From Melampsora larici-populina 98AG31 (lineage: Eukaryota; Basidiomycota; Pucciniomycetes; Pucciniales; Melampsoraceae): DNA of 64,000 bases. A program made the position numbers and the translations under genes. Where the stretch lies: positions 147,868 through 211,867 of the forward strand of contig NW_006768782.1 of NCBI RefSeq assembly GCF_000204055.1, written 5' to 3'. Below the pieces are notes generated by a model. That model ran no database searches, was not told the origin of the DNA, and saw nothing but the letters and a program-made list of their open reading frames with translations. This document shows, piece by piece, positions 11,470 to 23,881 of this stretch; within the stretch, counting starts at the first letter, position 1; each line of letters begins with the position of its first letter.

Positions 11470-11886
11470 TAAGGCTGTGACCCGGCCCTGGCCCTGACCA
11501 GCCAACTCTGCCCGCTGGTTTTCTGGAAGCAGACAGTACGTGCCCTGACACACACCAAAACCTGCTTAATAAGGGTCATAAAAGCCCTGCAAGCACCCAG
11601 GCGGCCCGGTCTGCCCCAGTGTCTGTCATTTTTTTGTTGAAGAATCTTTAAAATTGCCTTTTGAGTTGAGTCCCATGGCTCTCTCCAAGCTCTGAGTAGG
11701 CTGATATAAGGTTTATGTACAATTTTATACACCTAGATGTGCAACAAACGCAAGAAATCACCCCTATGGCCCCTTTTAGCTCTTAAAATCAATTCAGGGT
11801 GTGCCCTGGCTGGCCCTGAGTGTTTTCTGGATCCCCTTGGGTCTGCCCAAGGCTGGGCAATGCCCCAGGGCCGGGTCACAGCCCTA
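11470..11886. repeat. hAT-type MITE, 417 bp, 8-bp TSD ATTTTATC
   Basis: Terminal repeats TAAGGCTGTGACCCGGCCCT and (inverted) TAGGGCTGTGACCCGGCCCT. ATTTTATC lies directly outside each end (11462-11469 and 11887-11894), an exact 8-bp duplication as made by hAT transposases. Its TIR start resembles that of hAT-1 (TAAGGCTC), so it may be a relative or client. Internal ORFs look like noise. Confidence 0.8.
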
Positions 11887-12440
11887 ATTTTATCACATGC
11901 TACATACTGTTACTGCACTGTATTTATATGTAATCAATTTTATACATAATGTTTTTAATGTTACAAGTTAGTTTTGGGTACATGTATATGTACTCCGGGC
12001 TGACACAGCTGGATCTTGGCTAAAGCAATGGTTGTGACAAAAAATGTTGAGATTTACGTTACAACCCTCCATAGGAGCATTTGTGAGTCCTGAAATGGAT
12101 GTTTGGAAAATTATATGATCCATGGTATTTGGCAAGTTTAGATGATTGAGCCAACCTTGATAATTGTTGCTTAACTGTTCACTCTAATCAGTACAATTAA
12201 GTGCTACTTCCAACATCCTCCTTTTCCTTCCACATTGTCCTCCAAAACCACACCAGGTGTTTGGTGAGGTAGTTTTGCAGCAAACTTCCACCATTTTTGC
12301 AATTTTTGTTTGCGTGTGTCTGAAAACTCAGCCTCTCAGTAGCAACACAACTCAGGACAAGCCCAGCCAAATTGGCCATCAGTCTTGTGCTTATAATTTG
12401 AAACACTCATGCCTGAGCTATTACACTATGCCAAATTGCA

Positions 12441-13327
12441 AATTTACCCCTGAGTTTGGAAAATTGAGAAAACACAGAAAATTATAGAGAAGCTGGGAGG
12501 GGTCAGAAGAATATGAAAGAATAATGGCTGGGCCCTCTGTGCATTCCAATCATCTGGCATATTTTTTTCAGATTTTTGCAACCACAGGGTATATAATGTC
12601 AGAGACCCAATTTTGGTCCAAAACTGGCATTTTTTGAGACAGTGACCTTGCAAGACCAATAAACTATCAATTGTGCTTCAACACATGTAGTGTCTTGACA
12701 TTCTGAATGCCACATTGTGTCTCTAAAATGTGGATGCCCAAAGCAGTTGTGTGTCTCAAAGAATGGGTGAGATATATCAAGAGCCGTACACAGCAGGAAC
12801 CCCACATATACAACTGTCCCTACATCAAAATTCTACTTGAATTTTTAGATCTTGAAAACACTATCAGAAAGCTCCACCTCAGAAGCACAATACTAGCATT
12901 TTATTCTCAAAAAAAGTGTATTTTGTAGGGCTGGGAGGGCAAAATGCATAAAATTTTAGACACTTTTTGGCCAACTTGAATCCTGCTAATGGCTTCAGCA
13001 AATTAATAAAAATTGTAGACCCATTATGCGGCTCTCATGAATCGAAGTTATTCAGGTGATTGAACAAAAACTCTCATATTTTTGGGCATTGAAGGTTTTT
13101 GACCAAATCTTGCTAGTTTTGGACCAAATCTGAGATTCTGACCTGATATCCCCTGTGAGCATTTTGATTTGAGATATCTTCATAACCAAAGGCAAAAATA
13201 TGCAAAAATATGCACCATGAGGGGAAAACACACATGGATTGAACTATTATTTTTTCAATTTTTTCTGACCTCCCTGCATTGGTGATATTTTTCTATCATT
13301 TTGACTTTCTAAACTCAGCGGTAAATT
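12441..13327. repeat. Non-autonomous element with long (~85 bp) inverted ends
   Basis: 12441-12527 is inverted at 13245-13327; outer ends AATTTACCCCTGAGTTTGGA and (inverted) AATTTACCGCTGAGTTTAGA. Identity decays inward. No clear target duplication and no transposase. Superfamily unknown. Confidence 0.55.
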
Positions 13328-14417
13328 AATAATTTGGTGTAGTGTTAGCAGGATGAAGCACGACATCATTGATGCATCGTAGAAAAGTGTTTTTGACATT
13401 TGCAATGGGTATAGTCATTACATCATTGGCATGATGATTTGACTTAGGAGAATCTTTGAGATTGTGATGAGTATCATCTAATCAATTGTTGATATGTAAA
13501 TAACACCATTATGAGCATCAGGAGTGCTAAAGAGAAACTTTGATCATGACCCGTTATTGATCCCCACCTCTTCATACATGCTTCAAAATCTAAATCCATG
13601 GGTGTTTATTGGAAGAAGAGTGGTGATTCAAAATTTTAGACTCCCAAGCCCTGTCTTAGAACGGTCGGAAGCTTTTGATAGGAGGAAGTCCCCAAACAAC
13701 TCCTTTTATCAGCACTCATGAGACGGCTGTACAGCTAGTTTTGAATAGCTCAGGCCGCAGATCCGGTGTGCGCTCCAGTCATCCTAATTAGATGATGAGA
13801 AACAGAGGTTTCACCGGCTTTGCTTTGCTCAACTTCATCTGTGCAGGGTGGATGTGTTTTTGTGGAAAACACAAAAAATAGACACATCTGGCAGGATTCT
13901 AAACTTTCTGGATGTCGAGCGCATTTGTGGCGGACACTGTGTTCCAAGATAAAATTCTCTGCACCAGATTGCTGGAATTTGAAACAGAATTTACTGCAAT
14001 GTGATATGAGTCGCAAATGGTGAAATGGATGTGCAGATCTTGATAGCATCTATATAAGTTACGGTCTGGATTTATCATTGGGATGGCCGATAGTGGGTTA
14101 TCATAAAATTAGCTAACAAGTATATTTGTAGAACATGAAATTAGTAAAGCAAGAAGATGCAACAAATCAAGAAAAAACGATGAAACCTGACGAAACCATT
14201 ATCCTGCCCAGAGGAGAATCATCGTGGATGCGAAAGTTAGAGATATCTAAAGAAATTGATATCATGATGAGTTGATCAAGTGTTGTGAGGCGCAGCCCAA
14301 ATGTAAGATTATTTGATGTGCAGTGAAAAAACGATTATTGTCTCTTATTGGGATTCAAGACATTCCATCATAGACAAGAGGAACAAGAGTAGAAGAGAAA
14401 GGCTATTTTGAATTCCT

Positions 14418-16545
14418 CTATGCCGTCAAGGTACCTTGAGCTTTTTTTGATTGCACGATGGCGTTTGTCACGTGCCTGATGGTCATGACACAAAGTGAAG
14501 TCAGCAGTTTTACCAAGACGGTTTGAGCAAGGCGGCGGTGATGTATATGTGATCTTACTGTGTCATCAACCACACCGCAGATTTCGAGATAGCAGTCGTA
14601 GAATGGATGTAGATTTTGCGGCTTGGGAACGCGTTCAGTTTCGAAAACTGGCTTGCAAAATATCGGATCACGTCCTGAACTTCGTTGTTGCCTATAAGAG
14701 ATTGTGAAAAGAGAGGACATCATGAGCGGTCATTTATGTTTCTTATAGAATGGTGATCACCCATCATCATAGTAGCAGCTGGCACTTACCGTCAAATTTG
14801 GGGAAGTACTGGGAAACCTGAACTTGACCTTTTTTCAGTTTCTTTGCCAACACATCACACTGAGAAAGTTCAAGATGAATTTCTAATATTCAAGACGTTG
14901 GCCATGATGAACACTTAGTAGTTTGAACGAACCTTGTTGAAAAGTACGACGATTGCGACTTTAGCCAGGATACCATTTTTTGCGATCGATTCGAACGATT
15001 TCAAGGCTTCTACCATCTTGTTTGTACCAGGTTCGTCTCGAAGGACCTCATTGAATGAGGAGATGGCACAAACGAATACCACGGCTCCGGAATCCTCAAA
15101 GTGTGGACTGCAAGCCACCCATGAGGTCATCACCGGTGGAGCTCATGCACATAGGCCAAAGACAAACATCAAAACATAAAACTCACAGCCAATTATCGTG
15201 CTTTCCTTTGACTCCGCCGGGATCGCATACACGCCATTTCTCTGGACCCACATCGATGTTGTACTCCTCCATCCCAATCGTAGCAAGACGGACGTGCATG
15301 ATGTCATCAGCATTTGGTTGATACTCAGGTTGTGCTATCCGTTCAACGTTTTCCAGGATGCTTTTGGTGAGAATGGAGAGAAAGACAAGTCCACAAAGTC
15401 AGAAGTTTAAGATCGGCAACCTATCTCATAAATTCATCAACTGACTATACAGAGGATTCGTTCAGCTCCAATAGAGCGTCTGGGCACTGCTCACTCCGCC
15501 AGTCATGTACAACAAGACCGCTTGCCATGGCTTGATGATAGACTTTCAGAATCTCGTATCGATATTGAGATATCAGTGAGGGTAGATCTGCGCTTGCGGA
15601 GTCTACTGGTACCGAATCGTAGGACCGATTCATTGTACTGAGGGTACTCCGCCGTTTCAGTCGAGCATTCTCTTGCCAGACGCGTGGAGCAACCCTGCCA
15701 GGCGCATGCAAGGAATCCGGTGCAAAGGAAAAAGCTACGGGTTGGGCAGAATGATTAGACTTGCAAATGATCACATGAAGTATGGAGATTACGCATGGAC
15801 AATAACAAGAATTTCAAAAATCCTTACTATCTGACTCCAATGACGAGTAATCGAGACTTGAGAGAGGAGATTGCGGATCCAAGAGCGCCTTTGATAACTC
15901 TTCTTGCTCACTGACAGCATGCAAAGATTTTACCATTGGAACAGAGACGATGGAGAGGACGCTGCGTGCATCAGACGTGCAAATTGAGGATCCACTTGGT
16001 GAGCCCAGGGGAGAGCAGAGGGACCGGCCAGCATCAAGCATGTGACCAACAACACAGCTATCGTCCTCGCACAGCAGTGGCCCAATGAGGTTCAAAAGAC
16101 GTCGAAGTCTAGTATGATGTGGACCATCGAAGGTAGCAGCCACCGCCTTGATGCTACGAAGGAGAGTCAAGAGGATCGCCAGCTTGAACATATCACGCTC
16201 AGCGCTCAGCGATTCTGCATCGTGGATGGCTCGGAGATGCCTTATAAATGTTGATTTCCCTGCTTCTGCGGGGCCTACGCATAGATACGGAAAAGATAGT
16301 ATGTACCTCATGGTTAGGTATCATCACGACTTTCGGTCCGGCACTGCAATTGTCACTTTACACAAATTTAAGACAAAGTACTGACCTAGAACAAGAACCT
16401 TGACCGGAACACGCTGGTCTTCAGAGTCTGTCCCACCTGGATGGACGCCGGGGCTGTTTGCTCGGAGGTCCCGATCAATGGAATCAGACCTGAGTTTGGC
16501 CGCCAGGGAAGTTGCGTTCCTCCTGCGAAATAGCCTTCGAGGCAT
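14418..16545 (-). CDS. Divergent G-protein alpha subunit
   Basis: Eight exons on the minus strand fit in phase: 16545-16386, 16274-15828, 15734-15488, 15360-15187, 15107-14933, 14859-14790, 14691-14559 and 14475-14418, giving 487 aa. The third donor (GTGCCC) is weak, chosen because it alone keeps the frame. Landmarks of heterotrimeric G-alpha are in order: P-loop GPAEAGKST, a helical domain swollen by a Ser/Leu-rich insert, switch I with VRLAT, G3/switch II DPGGVKGKHDNW, then FEDSGAVVFVCAISSFNEV, NKCD (G4), and IYIHSTTAI (G5-like). The usual catalytic Gln after DxGG is Val, the N-terminus is MPRRLF with no Gly2 for myristoylation, and the C-terminus lacks the usual CGLF-like receptor contact. 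Family membership is firm; loss of normal GTPase activity is inference. The P-like transposon begins about 450 bp upstream. Confidence 0.88.
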
Positions 16546-17042
16546 TTAAAGTGAAGTGTTGTGTAAAGACGAATAAAAATTTCGCGGTGGTGAAGCAGGT
16601 GGGACTCAGGAGGTTCTTGGAGGTTCGCAGGCAAAAGCTGAAAGGGAACAATAAAATGTATCAAAATCAAATCAGACAATGAGAACGCAAGATTACGACA
16701 TGATGTCAAGTCCCTCGTGCTTCGACCTGGAAAGCTGCCAAACTACACCGACAGTAGGACAGTAGGCTGGAAGAAATACATATCATGTATTTGACAGTAC
16801 TAATTCTTCGAATGGCACCAAAGGCATCATACCTGGGAAAAGTCCCCAATATTGCTCGATGCTCATTGCTGACAGCTGTTTGTTGAGTCAGGAGAAATTG
16901 GGTCTCACCAGTGCCCACCGGTGCCAGTGCCGGCCTGTTCTCCCGAAAGGCAAACCTTCATCCACCACAGCACTCAAAATTGAAATGGCTCAGGACCCTG
17001 GGATACCCCTACATACAGAGGGTACTTACCAAAAATCCTACC

Positions 17043-17482
17043 AGGACCCTGGAATACACCCATGGAGGGTACTGACGGAGCATGATTTTCAGTTTTTTGC
17101 CTCTACACTACGCATCAGTGCCTCTATGAAGCTGCAGAGCACTTCAAAAGATGCGCATGGAGTAGGGCTATCAGATGAGCCCAGACAGAGCCCGGCATCA
17201 TGTCTCACGGCGGCGTAAATCGCGATGGCGCAATTTTTTTTTTGACCTCCAAGGCCAAAAACCGACCCTCGATTTTTGGCCCTTTTTTGGGCGTTACATT
17301 GATATATCTTAGGTAATATTGGTGCTACCAGGCTGCGAGCTAGTGAATTTGAAAGCCTTCATTCTGGTGCATCTTTTGTGCTTCTGTAGGTCTTGATAGA
17401 GTGCAGTCTAGTATCTAAAAACTACGTCAACAAAAGGTCGGTTTTTTCGTAAGTACCCTCTGTGGGTGTATTCCAGGGTCCT
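17043..17482 (+). repeat. 440-bp MITE, copy 1, TSD ATCCTACC
   Basis: Ends AGGACCCTGGAATACACCCA and the inverse at 17482; ATCCTACC at 17035-17042 and 17483-17490. A second copy of the same length, nearly identical and inverted, is at 39883-40322. It inserted about 50 bp inside a diverged copy of its own terminus (16992), so it sits within the end of the presumed autonomous element. Confidence 0.9.
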
Positions 17483-18159
17483 ATCCTACCTTTTCGTGGT
17501 GAACTTTTGAAAAAATCTCAAAATCCTACCTTTTTCATCAGTACCATTTCGGGTAAAAAAAATTCGGGGCCGATCTGGCATTTCTCAACAAATAGCACGG
17601 AGAGGGGTGAAAAAGGACCACTATGACTATATTTCTTCATAACAAGAGGTCTTCTTGACCTCAAACACTAAGAAGGACCAATGTAAAACAAAAAAAATCA
17701 TTGACAAATGAGAAGAAACTCCATTTTTTGATGACTATTGATCTTCTAATTCATCTGTATGGGTGCTTTTCAAAGTTTTCAACTGAGCTTCAAATGCTCT
17801 AATGAAGCCTGGGTTATCAATAGAAATGATAAAGCGGCGTAGAACAAGAGGTACAGAGTAAGATCCTTCACCTATGTAAGAAAAGGTAGAGCCTTGCGAT
17901 GGTAGGAAAACATATACTATGTGAGATGCCTCTACTCGAGAAAAAGTCCACTCATCTGGAGTCAGTGTCTCAGACGCTGTGGCTAAAGGAGTATGTGGGT
18001 TGTTCTTGAGAATCTGAACTGAAACGTATGAGAGCTCTTCTCGAGTCTTGGCACTTTTGACCTAAGTGTGCTTCTTATTTTTGTAAATGTATACTGCTAG
18101 AGTTTTTCCGAGATAGAGTTTCTACCAGCCACAATGTCAGTATGATCATTTGAATGCTT
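17483..18159. other. 3' non-coding part of the P-like element
   Basis: Repeats of AAAATCCTACC occur near 17483-17545. The remainder is A/T-rich with no supported exon; 17730-18060 may contain decayed terminal coding sequence that I could not align. Confidence 0.4.
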
Positions 18160-20974
18160 TTAATTTAATGTAGTGCTTACACTGTTCTTGATCAAGACTA
18201 CAAACTTGCCCATTTCAATTGGATTTTTGGTGGTAATTCCACCACCTGTGAGAGTGGCTTGAAAGGGTAAATCAAGATGAGTCGAGGTATTTTGATAACA
18301 CTGCAAGAGGTTGAGTTTAACATTGATGGTCCATCGATGGATACGTGAAAGACCTGTAGGTGTAGCTTCAGCGTTCCTCATTACAACAGCAACAAGCTTG
18401 CTACACTTGCTGGGCTTCAAAGCCTCTCCTGTTGACTTGCGTAAGTTGTTGATATCAATCTTCTCTTGTTTGTTTCCCTGATGCTTTCTAACCTGGCAAT
18501 CGTGGGCAACTCGTAGCTGAAGTAATTTTTACTTTTCTAGTTTCATACCATCTTGATTGTTCAAGACTAATGTATCAAGGTGGTGATCAGCTCCGGCAAA
18601 GTCAGCCAGCGCAGCTTCATTGCGTTCTTCAGACAAGCTTGAATCATTGGGTCCAAGGATTGTCAACAAAGACATGGCTACATTATTGAAGATCTCTTGA
18701 TCAAGATCTTCTGGTATAGTAGAGAGCAGGACATCTGTTTGCTGCTGTTCATCTGTAGCCTCTGCTGCCGCGGCCACAGCTGCTTTGAGGGATTTTTCCG
18801 GACCAAAATTATACTCAACATCATAGCTCTCAGCCATGCAAGTTGAGACATCTTTGAGAGTACATCGGGAAGTGTTCAAGCTGTCTACACATGTTTCATG
18901 CTAGACTTACCTCCCAAGACTTTGTTTCCAGATAACCCAACAGGAGTATCAACAATGGAAGCATTGTGCATTCCAACAAAAGAAGCCAAACTTATGGCTC
19001 GTTTCTTGGCCACAGTCAAGTTGTAGGTGATCTCCTTGTCAGTGGGAAAGTAACAGAGTCTATCAATGTGCTCAGAATCAGGTTCTTTGGAGAAAGCAAA
19101 TTCATAGCCTGTAGTGGAAATGTGATTAGTGACCCTTTTTAAATTGAAAACCAAAAATAGTCTTACCGGAATGTAGATGTTCTGATTTCGATATTTTGAT
19201 GATTCCACTCATCACACTTTTAACCACAGCATGAAGTTTTGGAACCATCTGTCTAGCATCAAGGACAGCTAAGTTTGGTGATATGACACACATCCATCCG
19301 AACACATGCTCAATTGGCTTGGTTCCATGTTTCCAGGGCATCAAAGGTACGTCAGAGTAGTATCTTTGGTGTGATATGATGAGGCCAAGTAAGCGACTCG
19401 CCATAGTTGAAAAGATCTTCAAGCTTTGAGGTGAGATCCTGTTTGCGGATAGACTCATGAGTGAGTCTGGTTGATTTTGTTGCTTGATGAGGTAGTTTTT
19501 CCAGATACGGAGGAAGAACTCAGCTGTCCAGTTTGAGCGTAGTCGTTGGCAATGACCTATACTTTGATTGAGCCATGCAGCCATCATTTCTCCAAAAACA
19601 AACAGATACACTGATAATCTGGTGCACTCTTCTTGCTTAAGAGCTGCTTTTAATGTCTTTGCTGAGAACATACGATGTGCACGACCGTCGTCCTGCCGGT
19701 CACTGTCGAACACATCACGCTTGTAGAGCGGACTAGCTGCCTCTTCAAGTAAGACAGCCAACTGTTGGATGTCAACATGGAATCAGCCAAAAGATATAAC
19801 ACGGGCACCAGAGAGTGGTTGGTTTGCATCCGTCTTCCAAGCATGTTTTGGATCCTGTATCATTACAATTGGGCAAGCTTCATTTCCAAAAAGAGGGACT
19901 TTCACGTAGACCTCTAGATCTTCATTTGTATATGTAAGATAATATGTTCTAGATTCAATAAGTTGCTCTTAAGAAGCCAACTCTGTAGCTTCCCCATCCA
20001 ATCCGAGTGAAAGGAGGTGAATTCCAGCTTCTGGACATTTGTTGATGAAGTTAAGATTTTGAGCAACTAGGTCTTTGGCTTTATCCTGGCTGCGACTTGC
20101 TATTATAGCAACTACATATGTTGACATATTTGGTAAAGGGATCTGAATAGTATAAGCTTGTATCTGATGATGGTTAGATGGGTGTAAGTTTAGTCAAAAA
20201 GCAAAGGGTAAACAAAATTTAAGGCAGGTGATGGACAAACTTTGGAACAGAGTTGATTGTTGGTGACTGCCGACTTCACTAAGCGCTCAATTTTATCACC
20301 ATCACTAAAAGGGATATCACCGCCTTGTGCTCCTACTAAGTAGCCATTGTAATTTTGCATTGCCTTTACACAGACTGTCTCATCAGTTGCAGCAGCAACC
20401 GGGCCGGTATAGTCCAGCTCAGCTAGTATATGTGCAAGCCTCTTGAAGTTTTTTGAGTGCAGACCGTCTTCAAGATGCATACCTTGGACCTTTCAAATCT
20501 GACGCATGCTTTGGGCCCCACGATCAGCAAAGTTGTTGTTGAAAAGCTTTAGAGCTCGAGGGCTGATGGCTGCCAAAGTTGTGAGGAAGTTGTCAAAGTA
20601 GAAATCAAATCAACAGCCGCGCATCAACTTCCCATTTGATTCACGTTCAGCTCGCACACCGACCGCCATCATCAGACCACGAATAACCTCTTGATTCTTG
20701 AACAAGCCAGCTTTTCCATACACACCAATAGCATTCCAGAATTCTTCATCACCTTGTTGAGATGTTTTTTCCAATGACTTCTGAAGTACTTGAAGCTCGG
20801 CGTATTTCATTAAAACTGCTTGAAATTGACCACCTGTCATAAAAACCTTGGCAATATACTTGATCTTATATTTGGTTGCGTATGGCACATTAAGAGCTGT
20901 GATGAGGCTTCGAACATGCTTCAATCCCTTGCATTTGTCACAGACAGGAAGTGAGATTTTGGTGGTAGTCATGA
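18160..20974 (-). pseudogene. P-like transposase, central and C-terminal exons
   Basis: Coding blocks on the minus strand: 20974-20190, 19761-19126, 19208-18885, 18879-18529 and 18420-18160. The first begins CDKCKGLKHVRSLI and contains a tract (KNFKRLAHILAELDYTGPV...DETVC) that I recognise from fungal transposase-like proteins. The later block has DRQDDGRAHRMFSAKTL, YLFVFGEMMAAWLN and PWKHGTKPIEHVFGWMC, typical of the family's C-terminal region. At least two in-frame TGA codons break the first block: one ends RGC and one follows MRQI, both where Arg would be expected. It also reads through a CACTA insertion at its 5' end. The exact exon borders are not certain. Confidence 0.6.
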
Positions 20975-22681
20975 CACTACAAAACATATAATGTTTGCCG
21001 GGCAGAAAACGCAAATATTGATATACAAAAATATTGAGCGGTGAGGAGGAGGGCAAAAAATACAAAAAAATATGGCTGTTGTTCCTGGTGTTGAGAGCTT
21101 CAATCTGAGTATTTTTCTGTATTTTTAGAGTGCATATTGTTGAACGTACTAACAAAAAACTCCATATTCATCAGATATACACCTGTAACAGATGCTGAAA
21201 TTTGGTTCCTCAGATTGGAGAGGACAATTGGAAATCTACAAATGCTCATAAATTTTGCAATTGGCAAGGAAAACACTCGATTATTGGTTCATTAGAAAGC
21301 TGAACTCTGTCTCTAGATCTTTCATTGAGGTGATGGGGCTGTGTCCAGCTTTGCAAAGAATCTATGTGGCTTTGAAGAAGATATTTCAAAGTGACTATAG
21401 CTGCCTTGTGAGAGAAAATGAAGCCTTGAATCATTATTAAGACATTTAGAGAGAGACTGGGGCTTTCTAATGAGCCTAAAAGCGAGTCTTTTGAGCAAGA
21501 ATTGCAAATTTTATGAGCATTTGTAGAACTAGAGAATATGCGGGCATGCCCGCAACAGGTGTCCGGGACTCCAAAATAACAATCTAATTCCTCAATTGAA
21601 TTCAACACTGTTACCACATTCTCTATTATTTTTTAATGGACTACATTTGGGGCCTGGAGAGCTAATTCCTCTTGAATTCCTCTTGAATCAAGATTAACAC
21701 CAAACACAAAATCAATTGTTAATTGCAGTAAAGATGAGCGATTAAGACTATACAGTGGATGATGAGTAATCATGAAGACGGAGCAAAAAAGGGCGGTATT
21801 TATAGAGCTAAGGACAGAGTTTGAACTAAAGGAGTGCGGAGGCTATTAACAAAAGCAAAAGCAAGCTATATGTAGAGAAGCATTGATGAGATAAGATTGA
21901 AAAGCACAAAAGAGGAGTGTAAGAAAAAAAAAGTCAGAGATAACCAAAGGGATCTGAATATGCGACAGCAAGGCAAGAGGAAATCAAAGAGAACAATATA
22001 GGAGGTGGTAAGAGACAGAAACGAAAGCGGGGGAAGAAGCGCGATAACAGTAGGAAAAGGAAAAGGGTGGAGGATACGGCATTGAAGGTAGAGCGGATAA
22101 CAAAAGAAAAAGAAACAAAACGCACAGAAAATGCAAAAGCAGAGAGGATGCACATTAAAAGAACAGTAGAAAAAGAACAATGGAATTTCTGATAGCAGAA
22201 AAAAACAAAAAGGAGACAACACACAGAGTAAAAGATCGGGGCAAAAGCTGACAAGACTAAAAAAAGCGGCGATGGAACCCGACTAAGATTGGGACTAAAA
22301 GAAAATGGAAAAGCAGAGAAAAGAAAAGCAACAAATAGAAGGCCAATAACAAACGGGTCGGGATTGGAACGGAACATGGAACCGAACTCATGCGGGCCTG
22401 TTCTACGTTTTTATATATTAGATTCAAATTGTCCTCTCCAATCTGAGGAACTGAACTTCAGCATCTGTTACCGGTGTATATCTGATGAATATGGGGTTTT
22501 TTGTTAGTACATTCAACAATATGCACTCTAAAAATACAAAAAAATACTCAGATTGAAGTTCTCAACACCAGGAACAACAGCCATATTTTTTTGTATTTTT
22601 TGCCCTCCTCCTCACCGCTCAATATTTTTGTGTATCAATATTTGCGTTTTCTGCCCGGAAAACATTATATTCTTTGTAGTG
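20975..22681. mobile_element. CACTA-type non-autonomous element, 1707 bp, TSD TGA
   Basis: Starts CACTACAAAACATATAATG and ends with the inverted CACTACAAAGAATATAATG. The inverted ends are about 250 bp long (20975-21231 and 22426-22681) with roughly 95% identity. TGA lies outside both ends (20972-20974, 22682-22684), the 3-bp duplication expected for CACTA/EnSpm. No transposase inside: the purine-rich 21860-22380 block gives only low-complexity ORFs. Removing it joins two parts of the P-like transposase in frame. Confidence 0.85.
21238..21526. repeat. Foldback repeat inside the CACTA element
   Basis: 65-bp arms starting CTACAAATGCTCATAAATTT, inverted at 21461-21526, with about 85% identity. 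It adjoins the inner end of the left CACTA terminal repeat and may be a nested MITE or part of a compound terminal structure. No target duplication seen. Confidence 0.6.
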
Positions 22682-22939
22682 TGACTGATTGAGTACATTT
22701 GGGTGAGTGTATTGATTCCTGATTCCCGTGCCGCTTGATTAACCATGTTACCTTGGATTCTGGAGTGGTGTGGAACTGTTTGCGCTGCTCATTTGACAAT
22801 GAGACTTTGTGAGTAGTCTTGAAAAGCCGGAAACAGACTTTCCATCGCTTCACCCCATGGTAAGGCGTAGGTGAGTGCTTGATACAGTTTTCAATGCAAA
22901 ATTTGGTGGTTGGTCGCTTCCAGGTTTGATCATTTAGAC
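22682..22939 (-). pseudogene. P-like transposase, middle segment between two insertions
   Basis: Reads (minus) from the hAT-1 site TWKRPTTKFCIENCIKHS, then after a probable short intron VKRWKVCFRLFKTTHKVSL...SPKCTQSV to the CACTA site. At both edges the frame joins the neighbouring transposase piece when the insert and one TSD copy are removed. No internal stop in this stretch. Confidence 0.6.
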
Positions 22940-23112
22940 TAAGGCTCCGACCCAGCCCCGGCCCAATCTATTTAAGGCCTGCCCGAGCTCGGGCCCAGTA
23001 AAGCTTGGGCAGGCCCGGGGCTGCCCCGAGTTTTTTTTATAAATAAAACAAGGCCTCGTAGCCTGCTTACCCCAACCAAATTGTACTTGATTTTACCTTG
23101 CTCATCATCAAT

Positions 23113-23636
23113 ATGACATGCTCAGCACAACCAGCTACAATCAGCAGCAAACACCCCCATAATTCATTGAGTCCACAAACCAATCAAAAAAGACCAAAAA
23201 CTATTATCGTAGACTCTGAAGAACCTGACTCGAAATCTATGGGTACTTCAGAGCATGATTCTCAAGCCAATTCACAGAATAAGTCTGGCACAAAGTCTTC
23301 ATGGGTATGACATTACTTTATAGAGAAGAAAATCAACAACAAGGATGCCCTAATATGTCAAGCCAAAGTCAACCCGGGCAGCAATGATCTTTGCCTTGCT
23401 GAGCTCACACAAGATAAAACATCATCAACAAAGTCAATGATACAGCACCATTCTAAGAAACACGGAATCACGTCACAAGCTGTAACAGAAGATTCCGCTA
23501 TTAACATGGAAAAATATGCCAAGGAAAGACGAGTTTGTCCTGTATGTTCTTCACTTTTGCTATTGATTCAATTTCTTCTGTTTCAACTCACTAATTTATC
23601 TTGACTCTTACCGTACCTTTTTTCTTGAAGATCATT
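23113..23636 (+). pseudogene. hAT-1 transposase, N-terminal piece (BED-like region)
   Basis: From ATG 23113, a Ser/Asn-rich leader, then SSWV, an in-frame TGA where Trp is expected in BED fingers, HYFIEKK, and a Cys/His region ending SMIQHHSKKHG. It stops at a GTATGT donor near 23540; DIRS-2 begins at 23637, next to the 3' end of that intron. Confidence 0.6.
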
Positions 23637-23868
23637 GAAAGAACCGCAAGGCACGCCGTGGTTCTTAAGCCCACGGTGACTTAGCGGAGGTAGAGAAGTG
23701 CGGGCACAGGCAAAAGGCGCCAAAGTGCCAAAGAGAGAAATTTAGAATTCGAGTTCTGAAATTTCTCATCTCAAACATTCTCAACCTCCCTAAGGAACGT
23801 CAAGAAATTAATTATCGAACTCTCATTGATAATATTACCATTGTTAACTATTAACAAAATTTCAACAA
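23637..23868 (+). repeat. DIRS-2 split direct repeat A1
   Basis: 232 bp starting GAAAGAACCGCAAGGCACGC; repeated at 31406-31637 with only a few differences. Confidence 0.9.
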
Positions 23869-23881
23869 ACACAAGAAGAAG

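Larger units (their letters stand above)
8603..14417. other. Gene-free repeat-rich interval
   Basis: No coding exon could be supported. 8603-9200 is probably the DIRS-1 3' end. 9200-9970 is unassigned A/T-rich sequence. Then follow a 146-bp MITE, a degenerate tandem array (10808-11003), a hAT-type MITE (11470-11886) and a TIR element (12441-13327). I see nothing specific in 13330-14417 apart from the G-alpha 3' flank. ORFs such as those near 13750-14050 lack motifs. Confidence 0.5.

Noticed and set aside
13750..14049. 99-aa minus-strand ORF 3' of the G-alpha gene
   Set aside because: No motif, beyond a clear G-alpha stop at 14418, and not joined by any splice site.
15445..15488. GTATAG donor for G-alpha exon 3
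   Set aside because: Strong-looking, but leaves phase 0 while exon 4 needs phase 2; the GTGCCC donor at 15487 keeps the frame.
21866..22377. Two overlapping minus-strand ORFs rich in Phe, Leu and Ser
   Set aside because: Translation of a purine-rich low-complexity tract inside the CACTA element; no protein-like pattern.
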